A stretch of 64,000 bases of DNA. Origin: Vreelandella populi (lineage in GTDB: Bacteria; Pseudomonadota; Gammaproteobacteria; Pseudomonadales; Halomonadaceae). The position numbers and the translations under genes are program-made. Below, one piece after another: positions 8,538 to 17,652 of the stretch. The DNA is taken from NCBI RefSeq assembly GCF_003989825.1, contig NZ_RZHE01000008.1, forward strand, positions 186,001 to 250,000, written 5' to 3'. Position 1 is the first letter of the stretch. Each line of letters starts with the position of its first letter. A model generated the notes under the pieces. The model made no database searches and had not been told where the DNA came from. It saw only the letters and a program-made list of their open reading frames with translations.

Positions 8538-8720
8538 CTACATGATGGGTAATGTTGCGAGCAGTGTCACCACACAGCCTGCCAGAAAAGCCAGAGAAGC
8601 AAGTTTTACCATTTCAGTCTCTTGGCTTTTTTCGCGCCTATGCCGCTGTTCCGTAAGGTAATATTCAAGATGTTCGCGGCTGCCTGGTTTTGCTCCATTG
8701 TAAAGATGTTGACGTATCAT
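8538..8720 (-). CDS. Small single-span membrane protein, 60 aa
   Basis: The ORF starts with ATG 7 bases after AAGGAG and is followed by a strong terminator, which together support a real short gene. The N-terminal 36 residues are charged (SREHLEYYLTEQRHRREKSQ). A C-terminal hydrophobic helix (VKLASLAFLAGCVVTLLATL) follows. The layout suggests a tail-anchored inner-membrane protein with a cytoplasmic basic/acidic head. No family is recognised and there is no obvious partner gene. Confidence 0.6.
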   Translation of the reverse strand: MIRQHLYNGAKPGSREHLEYYLTEQRHRREKSQETEMVKLASLAFLAGCVVTLLATLPIM

Positions 8721-9165
8721 CTCGACTCCTTGAGCGTTGCGGTTAGTGATTTCCCTCGCCCCCGCCTTTTAAAGCCCATGATAATGGGTAACTGCACGAC
8801 ATTTATTGATACACACTATTTTGTTTCAGCATAGACCACGATAAACAGAATTTGCTCAAAAAAAGCTATACAAAAAATTAATAATATTGTCACTGCCGTG
8901 TCACTAATGGGGTTAATGAAATTAAAACGACACGAGTATTCGTTAATTTCTTGAGATCATTCAGTAAGTAATAAACGTTAGCTTTGAAAATAAATGTTGG
9001 GTAGACAGGCCCCGAAGCGATACCTCGTTACAACCAAAGTTGTTAGACTTTGGTTGTAATTGCGGGTGATTTACTGGACTAATGGCTTATTGCAGTGAAT
9101 AAAGGGCCCCAAGAAACGGTTGGGCCCTTGCTGATTGAAAGCAAATTGTCCGCTATTTTTCTACT
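8721..9165. other. AT-rich intergenic region with two hairpins
   Basis: This 445-base region separates the divergent small membrane gene and the dicarboxylate carrier. A perfect 13-bp hairpin (TTACAACCAAAGT / ACTTTGGTTGTAA, loop TGTTAG) lies at 9028-9059. A second (AAGGGCCC / GGGCCCTT) lies at 9102-9129. Neither is followed by a T-run. They sit in the probable leader of the carrier gene. No ORF with a credible start was found. Confidence 0.5.
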
Positions 9166-10863
9166 GTGCTTTTTCGTTTACCTGACAAGAGCGGTACTTT
9201 TCCAATGCGCAGAACTGCCACGATGACGCTCTGGGATCAGCTTTGGCATTCCCACGACCAAGTCAAAAATCTACTAATGTGTGCGCTGCCAACATCAGGC
9301 ACTCCGCGTGCGCCCACCTCAACCGGTGAAGGCCACGGGGGCACGGGGTCCAAACCGCCGCGTTCCCCCGCCTATACCACACCGCAAAAAGTTGGCTTGA
9401 TTCTAGGGCCTGCGCTGTTTGCCTTTGTGCTGATGTTTTTTCACCCGGCAGATTTGAGTTTGGAAGGGCGGATGGTGCTGGCAACCACGCTATGGGTTGC
9501 CGTCTGGTGGATCACTGAAGCTATTCCCATTCCGGTTACCTCGTTACTGCCTATCGTGCTGCTGCCGATTACCGGCGCCCTGGAAGGCGGCGCGGTAACG
9601 GCGGCTTACGGTAACCCGATTATTTTCCTGTTTCTGGGCGGCTTCATGATCGCGCTGGCCATGGAAAAGTGGGACCTGCACAAGCGCATTGCCCTGACGA
9701 TTATTTCCGTGCTGGGCACCAGTATTAATAATATTGTTTTCGGTTTTATGGCAGCGACCGGTTTCTTGTCGATGTGGGTGTCCAACACCGCAGCCGTCAT
9801 GATGATGCTGCCTATTGGTACCGCCATTGTTTACCAAGTGACCCAGGAGCTGAATAAAAGCGAAGGGGACCACACTACCGAGATCGACAAGTTCAGCAAG
9901 GCGCTTATTTTCGGGATTGGCTACGGTGGCACAATCGGTGGTCTGGGTACGTTGATTGGTACGCCGCCCAACATCATTTTAGCAGCAGTGGTCAGTGAGC
10001 TGTTTGGGGTAGAAATCTCCTTTGCTAGCTGGCTGATGTTTGCCTTCCCGGTAGTGGTTGTTTTGCTGCTGCTAAGCTGGCTGCTGCTGACGCGGATTAT
10101 CTATCCGATCAATTTCAACAAGCTGCCGGGCGGCAGAGAAATGATCCAGAAAGAGAAAGCGGAGCTGGGTCGTATCTCTTTTGAAGAGAAGGCAGTGCTG
10201 GGCATCTTCCTGTTTGCTGCTTTCATGTGGATTACCCGGTCATTCTTGTGGCAAGGGCAAATCATCAATATCCCCGGCATCAGCGATACCATGATCGCCA
10301 TTGTCGCTGCTATTCTGCTTTTCCTGGTGCCTTCCCCCAATAAAGGCGGTTGCCTGCTGGGTTGGGATGTTGCAAAAGATGTGCCCTGGGGCATCCTCTT
10401 ACTGTTTGGAGGCGGTCTGGCGATTGCCGCTGGTTTTGGTTCTACTGGCCTGGCCTCGTGGATTGGCGGGCAAATGAGCGTGCTGGAAGGGGTTAACTTC
10501 CTTCTGGTTATTCTACTGGCCACCGGCATGGTGCTTTTCCTTACCGAAATCACTTCAAACACTGCAACCGCCACGATGATTCTACCTGTACTGGCATCGC
10601 TGGCGCTGGCGCTGGATATCCACCCCTTCGTACTCATGGTGCCTGCCGCCATGGCAGCCAACTGCGCCTTCATGCTGCCGGTAGGTACGCCGCCTAACGC
10701 GATTATCTTCGCGACAGGTAAAATCAAGATCATTGAAATGGTACGTAACGGTTTCTGGCTTAATATCGCGGCAATGCTGCTGATCGTGGCCGCCGTGTAC
10801 TTCCTGTTGCCGATACTGTGGGGAGTTGACCTGACCAGCTATCCGGATGCCTTCCGCAGGTAA
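9166..10863 (+). CDS. Na+:dicarboxylate symporter, DASS/SLC13 family
   Basis: The ORF gives 565 aa. The core from about residue 75 has 11-12 transmembrane segments and the SLC13 signatures: SNTAAVMMMLPIGTAIVYQV and TIGGLGTLIGTPPNIILAAV in the first half, TEITSNTATATMILPVLASL and MLPVGTPPNAIIFATGKI in the second. The paired SNT motifs bind Na+ and the carboxylates of substrates such as succinate, malate or fumarate. The start is uncertain: GTG 9166, ATG 9205 and ATG 9223 all lack a clear ribosome-binding site. The first 70 residues (TSTGEGHGGTGSKPPRSP) are low-complexity, so the true protein may begin later. A strong terminator follows. Confidence 0.88.
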   Translation: MLFRLPDKSGTFPMRRTATMTLWDQLWHSHDQVKNLLMCALPTSGTPRAPTSTGEGHGGTGSKPPRSPAYTTPQKVGLILGPALFAFVLMFFHPADLSLEGRMVLATTLWVAVWWITEAIPIPVTSLLPIVLLPITGALEGGAVTAAYGNPIIFLFLGGFMIALAMEKWDLHKRIALTIISVLGTSINNIVFGFMAATGFLSMWVSNTAAVMMMLPIGTAIVYQVTQELNKSEGDHTTEIDKFSKALIFGIGYGGTIGGLGTLIGTPPNIILAAVVSELFGVEISFASWLMFAFPVVVVLLLLSWLLLTRIIYPINFNKLPGGREMIQKEKAELGRISFEEKAVLGIFLFAAFMWITRSFLWQGQIINIPGISDTMIAIVAAILLFLVPSPNKGGCLLGWDVAKDVPWGILLLFGGGLAIAAGFGSTGLASWIGGQMSVLEGVNFLLVILLATGMVLFLTEITSNTATATMILPVLASLALALDIHPFVLMVPAAMAANCAFMLPVGTPPNAIIFATGKIKIIEMVRNGFWLNIAAMLLIVAAVYFLLPILWGVDLTSYPDAFRR

Positions 10864-10889
10864 CGTGCATTAGAACAACATGCTTATCA

Positions 10890-10920
10890 AAGCCCCTATC
10901 ATTAGATAGGGGCTTTTTTT
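10890..10920 (+). terminator. Rho-independent terminator after the dicarboxylate carrier
   Basis: AAGCCCCTATC pairs perfectly with GATAGGGGCTT across a 4-base loop, and a run of T residues follows. It lies 27 bases after the stop codon. Confidence 0.92.
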
Positions 10921-11041
10921 ACGCGCTTTGTTATTAACAAATAGCTAATTTTCTTGTTTGGTTTTCAGTCTGTTGTGAGGGCAGCTACTTTTTAAGGAGG
11001 AAAGCAACTTGATATAACCCACCGTTGGTTAGGAGTACGCA

Positions 11042-11551
11042 ATGGAATTGCTTGAACACGTCACCGACTATCTAAAAGAGCATCAGCTCAAGCTGGCAAC
11101 TGCCGAATCCTGCACGGCAGGGCTTATTGTTTCTGAGCTGGCGAGCGTCCCTGGCAGCGGGGAATCCATCGATTGCGGTTTGGCGGTCTATTCGCCAGAG
11201 GCGAAAAACCGCTACCTATCGGTTAGCTTCGATACGATTGAAAAGTATGGACTTACCAGTGAAGAAACCTCACGAGAGCTGGCAAAAGGCGCGCTGGATA
11301 AAAACGATGCCAATGTAGCCGTTGCCAATACCGGCGTGGCAGGCCCTGAATCAATGGATGATATTCCTGCCGGTACGGTGTGTTTTGCTTGGGCATTTCG
11401 CCATGACCAGAAAGTGTATCTGATAACGGAAACTCGGCACTTTTCTGGTGGGCGTAATGATGTCCGTCTTGCCGCCGCTCACTATGCGTTGGAATGCATT
11501 CCCAAGCATCATCGTGATGTACTGGAAGGCAACGCACCGCTTGATAAGTAG
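11042..11551 (+). CDS. pncC: Nicotinamide-nucleotide amidohydrolase (CinA C-terminal family)
   Basis: The protein is 169 aa, the length of a stand-alone CinA C-terminal domain (COG1546). It carries the active-site motif LATAESCTAGLIVSEL (residues about 18-33) and the downstream VYSPEAKNRYL and VANTGVAGPES segments typical of NMN deamidases. PncC hydrolyses nicotinamide mononucleotide to nicotinate mononucleotide plus ammonia, recycling NMN from NAD-consuming reactions such as DNA ligase. It is immediately upstream of nadE, which catalyses the last step of NAD synthesis. The spacing of 78 bases and nadE's own ribosome-binding site allow cotranscription. Confidence 0.88.
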   Translation: MELLEHVTDYLKEHQLKLATAESCTAGLIVSELASVPGSGESIDCGLAVYSPEAKNRYLSVSFDTIEKYGLTSEETSRELAKGALDKNDANVAVANTGVAGPESMDDIPAGTVCFAWAFRHDQKVYLITETRHFSGGRNDVRLAAAHYALECIPKHHRDVLEGNAPLDK

Positions 11552-11629
11552 ATAGAGGCGCATTTCTGACCTAGCCTGAAAACATGTCATTAATTCTTGA
11601 TGACTGCTCAACGCTGCAAGGAGGCCAAT

Positions 11630-12454
11630 ATGACAGATCAACGGGAAATGCAGTCGCATATCCAAACGGCATTACAGGTAAAACCGAAGATTGATGCTCA
11701 ACAAGAGGTGGAAACTCGCGTTGATTTCTTATGCCGCCAGATGATGGAATCCGGGCAACATGCTTTGGTGTTAGGAATCAGCGGCGGCGTGGATTCCACT
11801 GTTGGGGGGCGCCTGGCGCAACTGGCCGTTGAACGGGCAAGAGAGCAAGGAGTAAATGCTTACTTCTATGCCATGCGCTTGCCCTATGGCACCCAGCATG
11901 ATGAAGAGGACGCTCAGCAAGCGCTCACTTTCATCAAGCCTGATCATGTACTCACCGTTAACATTAAACCGGCAAGTGATGCGCTGTTAGCCGAGCTTGA
12001 AGAGGGTGGTCTTGCGTTTAACGATGAAGGCCACCGGGATTTTGTTCTGGGTAATATCAAGGCACGTCAGCGCATGGTGACCCAATATGCCGCGGCAGGC
12101 GCCCGCGGCGGCTTGGTGGTCGGCACTGACCAGGCAGCAGAAGCGCTGATGGGCTTTTTTACCAAATATGGCGATGGCGCCTGCGATGTGGCGCCGCTTA
12201 CTGGGCTTACCAAAAGCCAAGTGCGAGAAGTAGGCGCAGCGCTCGATGCCCCGGCCTCCCTGGTCGAAAAGCAACCCACAGCCGACCTGGAAACGCTCAA
12301 GCCACAGCTTGCCGATGAGGTCGCGCTCGGCGTCACCTATGTGGATATTGATGCCTTCCTGGTAGGAGACACCGTCAGCGATCAGGCATATAAAACCATC
12401 ATTGATACCTATACGCGCACTGCGCATAAACGCCAACTGCCTATTGCACCTTAA
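11630..12454 (+). CDS. nadE: NH3-dependent NAD+ synthetase
   Basis: NadE amidates nicotinate adenine dinucleotide to NAD+ with ATP and ammonia. From the ATG at 11630 (AAGGAGG six bases upstream) the protein is 274 aa, matching E. coli NadE at 275. The PP-loop GISGGVDST (about 49-57) binds ATP. The family segments YAMRLPYGTQHDEEDAQQAL and VVGTDQAAEALMGFFTKYGD, the substrate loop LTGLTKSQVREVGAAL and LVEKQPTADLE are all present. No glutaminase domain is attached, so it uses free ammonia. An upstream in-frame ATG at 11597 lacks a ribosome-binding site. With pncC it forms an NAD salvage pair. Confidence 0.95.
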   Translation: MTDQREMQSHIQTALQVKPKIDAQQEVETRVDFLCRQMMESGQHALVLGISGGVDSTVGGRLAQLAVERAREQGVNAYFYAMRLPYGTQHDEEDAQQALTFIKPDHVLTVNIKPASDALLAELEEGGLAFNDEGHRDFVLGNIKARQRMVTQYAAAGARGGLVVGTDQAAEALMGFFTKYGDGACDVAPLTGLTKSQVREVGAALDAPASLVEKQPTADLETLKPQLADEVALGVTYVDIDAFLVGDTVSDQAYKTIIDTYTRTAHKRQLPIAP

Positions 12455-12534
12455 TGGCTGCGCCCCAGTCAGCGCTAAACGCCGCTCGCTTAGCTTGTTA
12501 TGATGCAAACATCTAACCTGCTATTGAGCTTGCC

Positions 12535-13683
12535 ATGCGTTTATTGCATACCGCCGACTGGCACCTAGGGCGTCTGTTTCATAACGTCTCGCTGCTTGAG
12601 GACCAGCGCCATGTTCTCGAGCAATTAATCAAGATCATCGACCAAGAATCCGTGGATGCGGTACTGATTGCGGGTGATGTCTACGACCGTTCGGTGCCGC
12701 CCGCAGCAGCAGTAACCCTGCTGGATGATGTGCTGGGCGAGCTTTGCCAGGTGCGTGGCCTGCCGGTCGTGATTATTTCAGGTAACCACGATGGCGCCGA
12801 ACGGCTGCGCTTTGGTGCCCGGCATCTGCGTCAGGCCGGGCTGCATATCCTTTCCGATCTGGCTGACTGTTTTACCCCGGTTACGCTTACCCTCAACGGG
12901 CGCGACATCGATATTTTCGGGGTGCCTTACGCTGACCCTGAATACGTTCGCAGCCAATTTGGCGTTGATGTACGCGATTTCGATAGCGCTCACCGCTACC
13001 TGCTTGAGTGTATCGACAAGCACCGTCACGCTACCCGCCCAACGGTATTGATGAGCCATTGTTTTGTGGATGGCGGCAGCGCGTCGGATTCCGAACGCCC
13101 GTTAACCCTGGGAGGTGCTGAAAGTGTTGCCTGGGCGCCCATGCAACATTTTAATTACGTAGCACTTGGGCATCTCCATGGCCCTCAGTATCGCGGCGGA
13201 GAGCATATTCGCTACAGTGGCTCGCTGCTTAAATACAGCTTTTCCGAAGCGGCCCATCGCAAAGGCGTCACGCTGGTAGATATCGATCAGGCGGGCAGTG
13301 CACAGGTCAGGCAATTGCCCTTGATGCCACGTCGAGATGTACGCGTGCTGGAAGGCGAGCTGGAAGCGTTGCTGGCACAAGGAAAGCACGACCCCAAAGC
13401 TGATGACTATCTGCTGGTCAGACTGATGGACCGGCACGCTATTCTTGATCCGATGGGCAAACTTCGGGCGGTGTACCCTAATGTCCTGCATCTTGAAAAA
13501 CCTGGCATGCTGGGCAGTCAGCAACGCCAGCAGTTGGACCGCGATCGATTGCGCTTTGATGCGTTGGATATGTTTAGTGATTTTTTTGAACAGACCAGTG
13601 GCGAGGCCATGACTTCTGAGCAGGCAAGCGCCATGAGTAAGCTGATTGCCCAGCTGCAGCGTGATGAGGAGCAGGCCCCATGA
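12535..13683 (+). CDS. sbcD: Exonuclease subunit SbcD (Mre11-type nuclease)
   Basis: SbcD is the Mn2+-dependent phosphodiesterase of the SbcCD complex, which trims DNA hairpins and protein-blocked ends. The 382-aa protein has the calcineurin-like metal motifs in order: HTADWHLGR (5-13), GDVYDR (47-52), SGNHDGAERLR (82-92), LMSHCF near 170 and ALGHLHGPQ near 210. The C-terminal part is the capping/SbcC-binding region. It overlaps sbcC by 4 bases (ATGA), so the subunits are coupled. No other gene is interleaved. Confidence 0.96.
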   Translation: MRLLHTADWHLGRLFHNVSLLEDQRHVLEQLIKIIDQESVDAVLIAGDVYDRSVPPAAAVTLLDDVLGELCQVRGLPVVIISGNHDGAERLRFGARHLRQAGLHILSDLADCFTPVTLTLNGRDIDIFGVPYADPEYVRSQFGVDVRDFDSAHRYLLECIDKHRHATRPTVLMSHCFVDGGSASDSERPLTLGGAESVAWAPMQHFNYVALGHLHGPQYRGGEHIRYSGSLLKYSFSEAAHRKGVTLVDIDQAGSAQVRQLPLMPRRDVRVLEGELEALLAQGKHDPKADDYLLVRLMDRHAILDPMGKLRAVYPNVLHLEKPGMLGSQQRQQLDRDRLRFDALDMFSDFFEQTSGEAMTSEQASAMSKLIAQLQRDEEQAP

Positions 13684-16600
13684 CACCGCTTGCGCTCACC
13701 ATGCAGGCCTTCGGCCCTTTCGCAGAACAGCAGTCGATCAATTTCTCCGAATTGGGTAAAAACCCGCTTTTCTTGATCAATGGGCCGACAGGCGCCGGCA
13801 AAAGCTCGATTCTGGATGCGATCTGTTTTGCGCTTTACGGCCAGACGACGGGCGAGGAGCGTTCGGGGACGCAAATGCGTTGTGACCAGGCTAAAGCCTC
13901 GCGGCTAACCGAAGTCACGCTGGAATTTTACCTGCGTGGCAGCGTCTACCGAGTGCGCCGGGTGCCGCAACAGGAGCGACCCAAAGCACGCGGGGAAGGC
14001 ACTACTACCCAGAATGCGGAGGCCCAGCTATGGCGGTTAACCAAAAAAGGTGAGGAAGATGAATGCCTGGTGGCCCGAAACGTAGGTGAAGCAACCACCC
14101 AGGTGCAGACGCTTTTAGGCCTGGATGCCAGTCAGTTCCGCCAGGTGATGGTACTGCCTCAGGGCAAGTTTCGTGAACTGCTGCTGGCGGAATCCAAAGA
14201 CCGCGAAAAGATCTTTTCCCAACTGTTTCAAACCCATATTTTTCAACGCATTGAAGAGCATTTACGCACTCAGGCTAACCAGATAGAGCGTGCCGTTAAA
14301 GATCACCAGCACCGTGTCCAGGGAATCTTGGATGCAAGCGATAGTGAGAGCGAAGCGGCACTTATTGAGACGCTTGAAGCGCTGGCCCCAGAGCATCAGG
14401 CTTCTGAGCAGGCGTTAACCATTGCCAAGCAGCAGCGTGAACAGGCCCAGGCAGCCGAGCGTCAGGGGCAGGAGTGCCAGGCGCTTTTTGATCGCCATGC
14501 GACACTGGGTACAGAAAAAAACCAGCTGTTACACCAACAGCCGGAAATAGAGCGCGCTCGAGAGCGCTTAAGCGCTCATGAACACACCCAAGCACTGGCC
14601 GAACCTTTTCACCGCGTGCAAACGGCGCAGCGAACAGCGCACGCTACCCAACAAGAGCGCGTTCAGGCTCAAACGGCCGTCGAAAAACAGCAGGCTGGCC
14701 ATCGACACGCTCAGCAAGCGTTGCACCAAGCACAAATCCGCTGCCAGCAGTTGCCGGAACGCCGTGAACAGGCTGGCCGTTTACAGCAAGCTTTGGAGCA
14801 GTTTCAGGCACTTAATTGCGTCGAACAGGAATTGTACCAAGCCCAAAGTGCCTGGCAGGGCCTGCACCAGCAGCTAAGCCAACAAACGCAGCAGCGCGAT
14901 ACCATCGCCGAGCAGGGCGAGGCACTTGCCGCCAAGCTAAAAGCGGAACAGGTGGAGCGCAATAACCTTGCGGGCTGCGGTGAGGTGCTAAAAAGCCGCC
15001 AGGCGCTGCACGGTCAGCGGCAAACGCTGGCCGGGCTTGAATCCCAGCGCGCTGCGTTGGCCGGGCAGGTGGCTCAGGCGGTAAGGGATGTCGAGAGTCG
15101 CCAGCAAACGGTTGAACGCTATAAGCGTCGAGCCACCGAGCAGGAAATGCATTGGCATCAGGGGCAGGCCGCGCTTCTTGCCGCTCGGCTGGAAACTCAT
15201 CAGCCCTGCCCGGTGTGCGGCAGCCGTGAGCACCCCGCGCCCGCCATACAAGAACAGCCCCCCGTTACTCAGGCTGATGTACAGCGGGCACGCGCGGAGT
15301 ATGAGCAGGTGCATCAAATGCTGGTGCAGGCTCAACAGTTACAACAGAGGTTAACTCAGCAGCTCAGCCATAACGATGAGCAGAGCGAGTACCTGCGTCA
15401 TACGCTGGGAGAGTGGGGAACCAAGCCGCTAAGTGCTTTGGAGGCCGCCTGCCAGGAGAGCCAGCGCCATGTTAAACGCTATCAAGTGCTTACTCGAGAA
15501 CTGGCGGCGCAGGAACGTACACTTGAACAACAGCGCAGCGAATGGAAAGCGCTGGATACCCAGATAAAGTCCCAGCAGCCTCAGTTAGAGGCCGCCCAAA
15601 AGCGTTGCCACCAGCTAGAAGCCCAGTGTGAGCAGCTGCGTAGGGCGCTGCCTAAGGCGCATGGATCACTTGAGGCGCTGCAGGCAGAGCTTGGCCGTGT
15701 GCAAAGCGACATTCAGCAGTCTGAGGCGGTGTGGCAAGCTGCCCAGGAGAATGCCCAGCACGCGCAAACGGCGCTGGCCCGCGCTGAAACCACGCTGTCA
15801 GATACAGCTCAGCGCGCCGCCGCTGCTACGCAGGCGTTAAGCGCGGCCCAGAATGAATGGCAAAAGGCGCTGAGCGGCAGCGCTTTCGACAATGAGTCTG
15901 ACTTTATTCACGCTCGCCTGGAAGCGCCCGAACGCCAAGCGCTTATTGAAACCGTCACCCTCTTTCAGCAGGCGCTGGCCAAGCTGGATGGTCAGCTTGA
16001 AGCGAGCCAGACACGTCTTGAGGGGCTAACGCCGCCTGATTTAACCGCTCTGGCTGAGCAAGTGGCTAGCGCGCAGGCGCATGAACAGGTTTGCGATCAA
16101 ACCTACCAGCGCTTGGCGGCTCGGATTGCGCAGCTAACCACCACTCAGCAAAAGCTCAAGGCCGCCCACGCCGCCGAGGCGGAGCTTGAGGCCGAGTATC
16201 GGCTGTGGGGAACGCTAAGCGAGATCGCCAATGGGCGCACCGGGCACCGGATTAGCCTGCAGCGTTTTGTGCTTGGCGTGCTGTTGGACGATGTACTGAT
16301 CCAGGCATCCGAGCGGCTAGTGCGAATGAGTCGGGGGCGTTATCAGCTGGTGCGCCGCGAAGATCCCTCAAAAGGTAATAAAGCGTCAGGCCTGGAGCTT
16401 GATGTTGCCGATACGTATACCGGTAAAAATCGACCCGTTGCCACACTCTCGGGCGGCGAATCGTTTATGGCTGCGCTGGCGCTGGCGCTGGGGCTTTCTG
16501 ATGTGGTGCAGGCGTATGCCGGTGGCATTCAACTCGATACGCTATTTATTGATGAGGGCTTTGGCAGTCTTGACCAGGATGCGCTTGATCAGGCCATCGC

Positions 16601-16757
16601 CATGCTGAGCGAACTGCAAATGGGTGGGCGTATGATCGGAATTATTTCCCATGTCAGCGAACTCAAAGAGCAGATGCCTGTTCGTATAGAGGTACGTGCC
16701 AGTCGTCAGGGGAGTACGGTGCAAGTTCAAGGGCTGAGAATGCCCCTCCTGCGCTAA
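13680..16757 (+). CDS. sbcC: Exonuclease subunit SbcC (Rad50-type SMC ATPase)
   Basis: The protein is 1025 aa, close to E. coli SbcC (1048). The N-terminal Walker A is GPTGAGKSS (35-43). Two long Gln/Ala/Glu-rich coiled coils follow, meeting at the zinc hook CPVC (510-513). The C-terminal lobe has the ABC signature TLSGGESFMAALALALGLSD and Walker B TLFIDEGFGSLDQDALD. ATP binding by the dimerised heads controls access of DNA to SbcD. Glutamine- and alanine-rich coiled coils explain the many shadow ORFs in this stretch. Confidence 0.96.
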   Translation: MTPLALTMQAFGPFAEQQSINFSELGKNPLFLINGPTGAGKSSILDAICFALYGQTTGEERSGTQMRCDQAKASRLTEVTLEFYLRGSVYRVRRVPQQERPKARGEGTTTQNAEAQLWRLTKKGEEDECLVARNVGEATTQVQTLLGLDASQFRQVMVLPQGKFRELLLAESKDREKIFSQLFQTHIFQRIEEHLRTQANQIERAVKDHQHRVQGILDASDSESEAALIETLEALAPEHQASEQALTIAKQQREQAQAAERQGQECQALFDRHATLGTEKNQLLHQQPEIERARERLSAHEHTQALAEPFHRVQTAQRTAHATQQERVQAQTAVEKQQAGHRHAQQALHQAQIRCQQLPERREQAGRLQQALEQFQALNCVEQELYQAQSAWQGLHQQLSQQTQQRDTIAEQGEALAAKLKAEQVERNNLAGCGEVLKSRQALHGQRQTLAGLESQRAALAGQVAQAVRDVESRQQTVERYKRRATEQEMHWHQGQAALLAARLETHQPCPVCGSREHPAPAIQEQPPVTQADVQRARAEYEQVHQMLVQAQQLQQRLTQQLSHNDEQSEYLRHTLGEWGTKPLSALEAACQESQRHVKRYQVLTRELAAQERTLEQQRSEWKALDTQIKSQQPQLEAAQKRCHQLEAQCEQLRRALPKAHGSLEALQAELGRVQSDIQQSEAVWQAAQENAQHAQTALARAETTLSDTAQRAAAATQALSAAQNEWQKALSGSAFDNESDFIHARLEAPERQALIETVTLFQQALAKLDGQLEASQTRLEGLTPPDLTALAEQVASAQAHEQVCDQTYQRLAARIAQLTTTQQKLKAAHAAEAELEAEYRLWGTLSEIANGRTGHRISLQRFVLGVLLDDVLIQASERLVRMSRGRYQLVRREDPSKGNKASGLELDVADTYTGKNRPVATLSGGESFMAALALALGLSDVVQAYAGGIQLDTLFIDEGFGSLDQDALDQAIAMLSELQMGGRMIGIISHVSELKEQMPVRIEVRASRQGSTVQVQGLRMPLLR

Positions 16758-16790
16758 GCTCGGTTTTGGCTGTCCACTTACGTGATTTAC

Positions 16791-16816
16791 TCACCCTGTC
16801 AGATCACCCTGTCAGA
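16791..16816 (+). repeat. Perfect tandem duplication of 13 bases
   Basis: TCACCCTGTCAGA occurs twice head to tail (16791-16803 and 16804-16816), immediately before the ribosome-binding region of the DUF533 gene. It looks like a recent slippage duplication. Confidence 0.9.
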
Positions 16817-16831
16817 ACAAGGAGTGCAAGG

Positions 16832-17572
16832 ATGAACGCGAGTAAAATTCTTCAGCAATTGATGCAGCAGGCTGGCGGTAGTCAAACAGGCAGCAGCGGG
16901 GTCGATGTGAAAGGCATGCTGAGTGGTCTTTCCAAGCAGTTGGGCGGTGCCAGCAGTGGCCAAGGTGGTCATTCCTCCGGCGGTTTGGATATTAAAAGCC
17001 TGCTGGGCGGCGGCGCCATGGGCATGCTGGTGGGGTCCAAGCGTGGCCGCAGCATGGGCGGTAAAGCGCTTAAATATGGCGCCATTGCAAGTGTTGGCAT
17101 GCTGGCGTGGAAAGCATGGCAGAGTTCACAAGCGGCCAAGAGTAGTGACGCCCAAGCTTCAGATGCGCAAGCAGGTAATCAGGAGGGCGAGCGGGTTGAG
17201 GTGCTCAGCGGCGAGTTTCAGGAACGGCGTAGCCTGGAACTCTTGCAAGCCATGATCATGGCTGCCCGAGCCGATGGCCATATTGATGAGCAGGAGCAGG
17301 CGCTGATAACCGAGCAGATTGACGCCCTGGGGGCGGATCAGGAGATGCATGAATGGGTGGAGCAGCAGCTCAAGGTCCCGCTTAACGCCGAAGCGTTGGC
17401 GCGCGAGGCCGACTCGCCCCAGGCCGCTCGCGAGATGTACCTGATGAGCGTCGCGGTCGTTGATGATCAAAATCCCATGGAGCGTGCCTGGCTAGATCAA
17501 CTGGCGAGCGCGTTGAACTTGTCTGAAGAGATGACCCGCGAACTCGAGCGCCAGGCGGAGCAGGCCGGTTAA
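16832..17572 (+). CDS. DUF533 (YebE-like) membrane protein
   Basis: From the ATG at 16832 (AAGGAG within the preceding 15 bases) the protein is 246 aa. The first half is glycine-rich and of low complexity (LGGASSGQGGHSSGGLDIKS). It contains a short hydrophobic segment near residue 80 (YGAIASVGMLAWKAWQSSQ). The second half is an all-helical TerB-like DUF533 domain (LQAMIMAARADGHIDEQEQA). E. coli YebE is an inner-membrane protein of unknown role, part of the envelope-stress response. The molecular function is unknown. Confidence 0.85.
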   Translation: MNASKILQQLMQQAGGSQTGSSGVDVKGMLSGLSKQLGGASSGQGGHSSGGLDIKSLLGGGAMGMLVGSKRGRSMGGKALKYGAIASVGMLAWKAWQSSQAAKSSDAQASDAQAGNQEGERVEVLSGEFQERRSLELLQAMIMAARADGHIDEQEQALITEQIDALGADQEMHEWVEQQLKVPLNAEALAREADSPQAAREMYLMSVAVVDDQNPMERAWLDQLASALNLSEEMTRELERQAEQAG

Positions 17573-17585
17573 TACGCAAAGAAAA

Positions 17586-17620
17586 GCGCCGCACGCCTTA
17601 AAGGCGTGCGGCGCATATTT
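17586..17620. terminator. Bidirectional terminator hairpin
   Basis: A 14-base arm (GCGCCGCACGCCTT) faces its exact complement with one base between, followed by ATATTTT on the plus strand. AAAAGC at 17582-17587 reads as T-rich on the minus strand. It lies between the convergent DUF533 and dehydrogenase genes. Confidence 0.85.
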
Positions 17621-17652
17621 TCAATGCATACAAGCGTAGCGGTTAAGCGACG

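Noticed and set aside
14578..15840. Several ORFs in other frames inside sbcC
   Set aside because: They arise from the Gln/Ala/Glu-rich coiled-coil codon bias and lack ribosome-binding sites; sbcC covers the region continuously.
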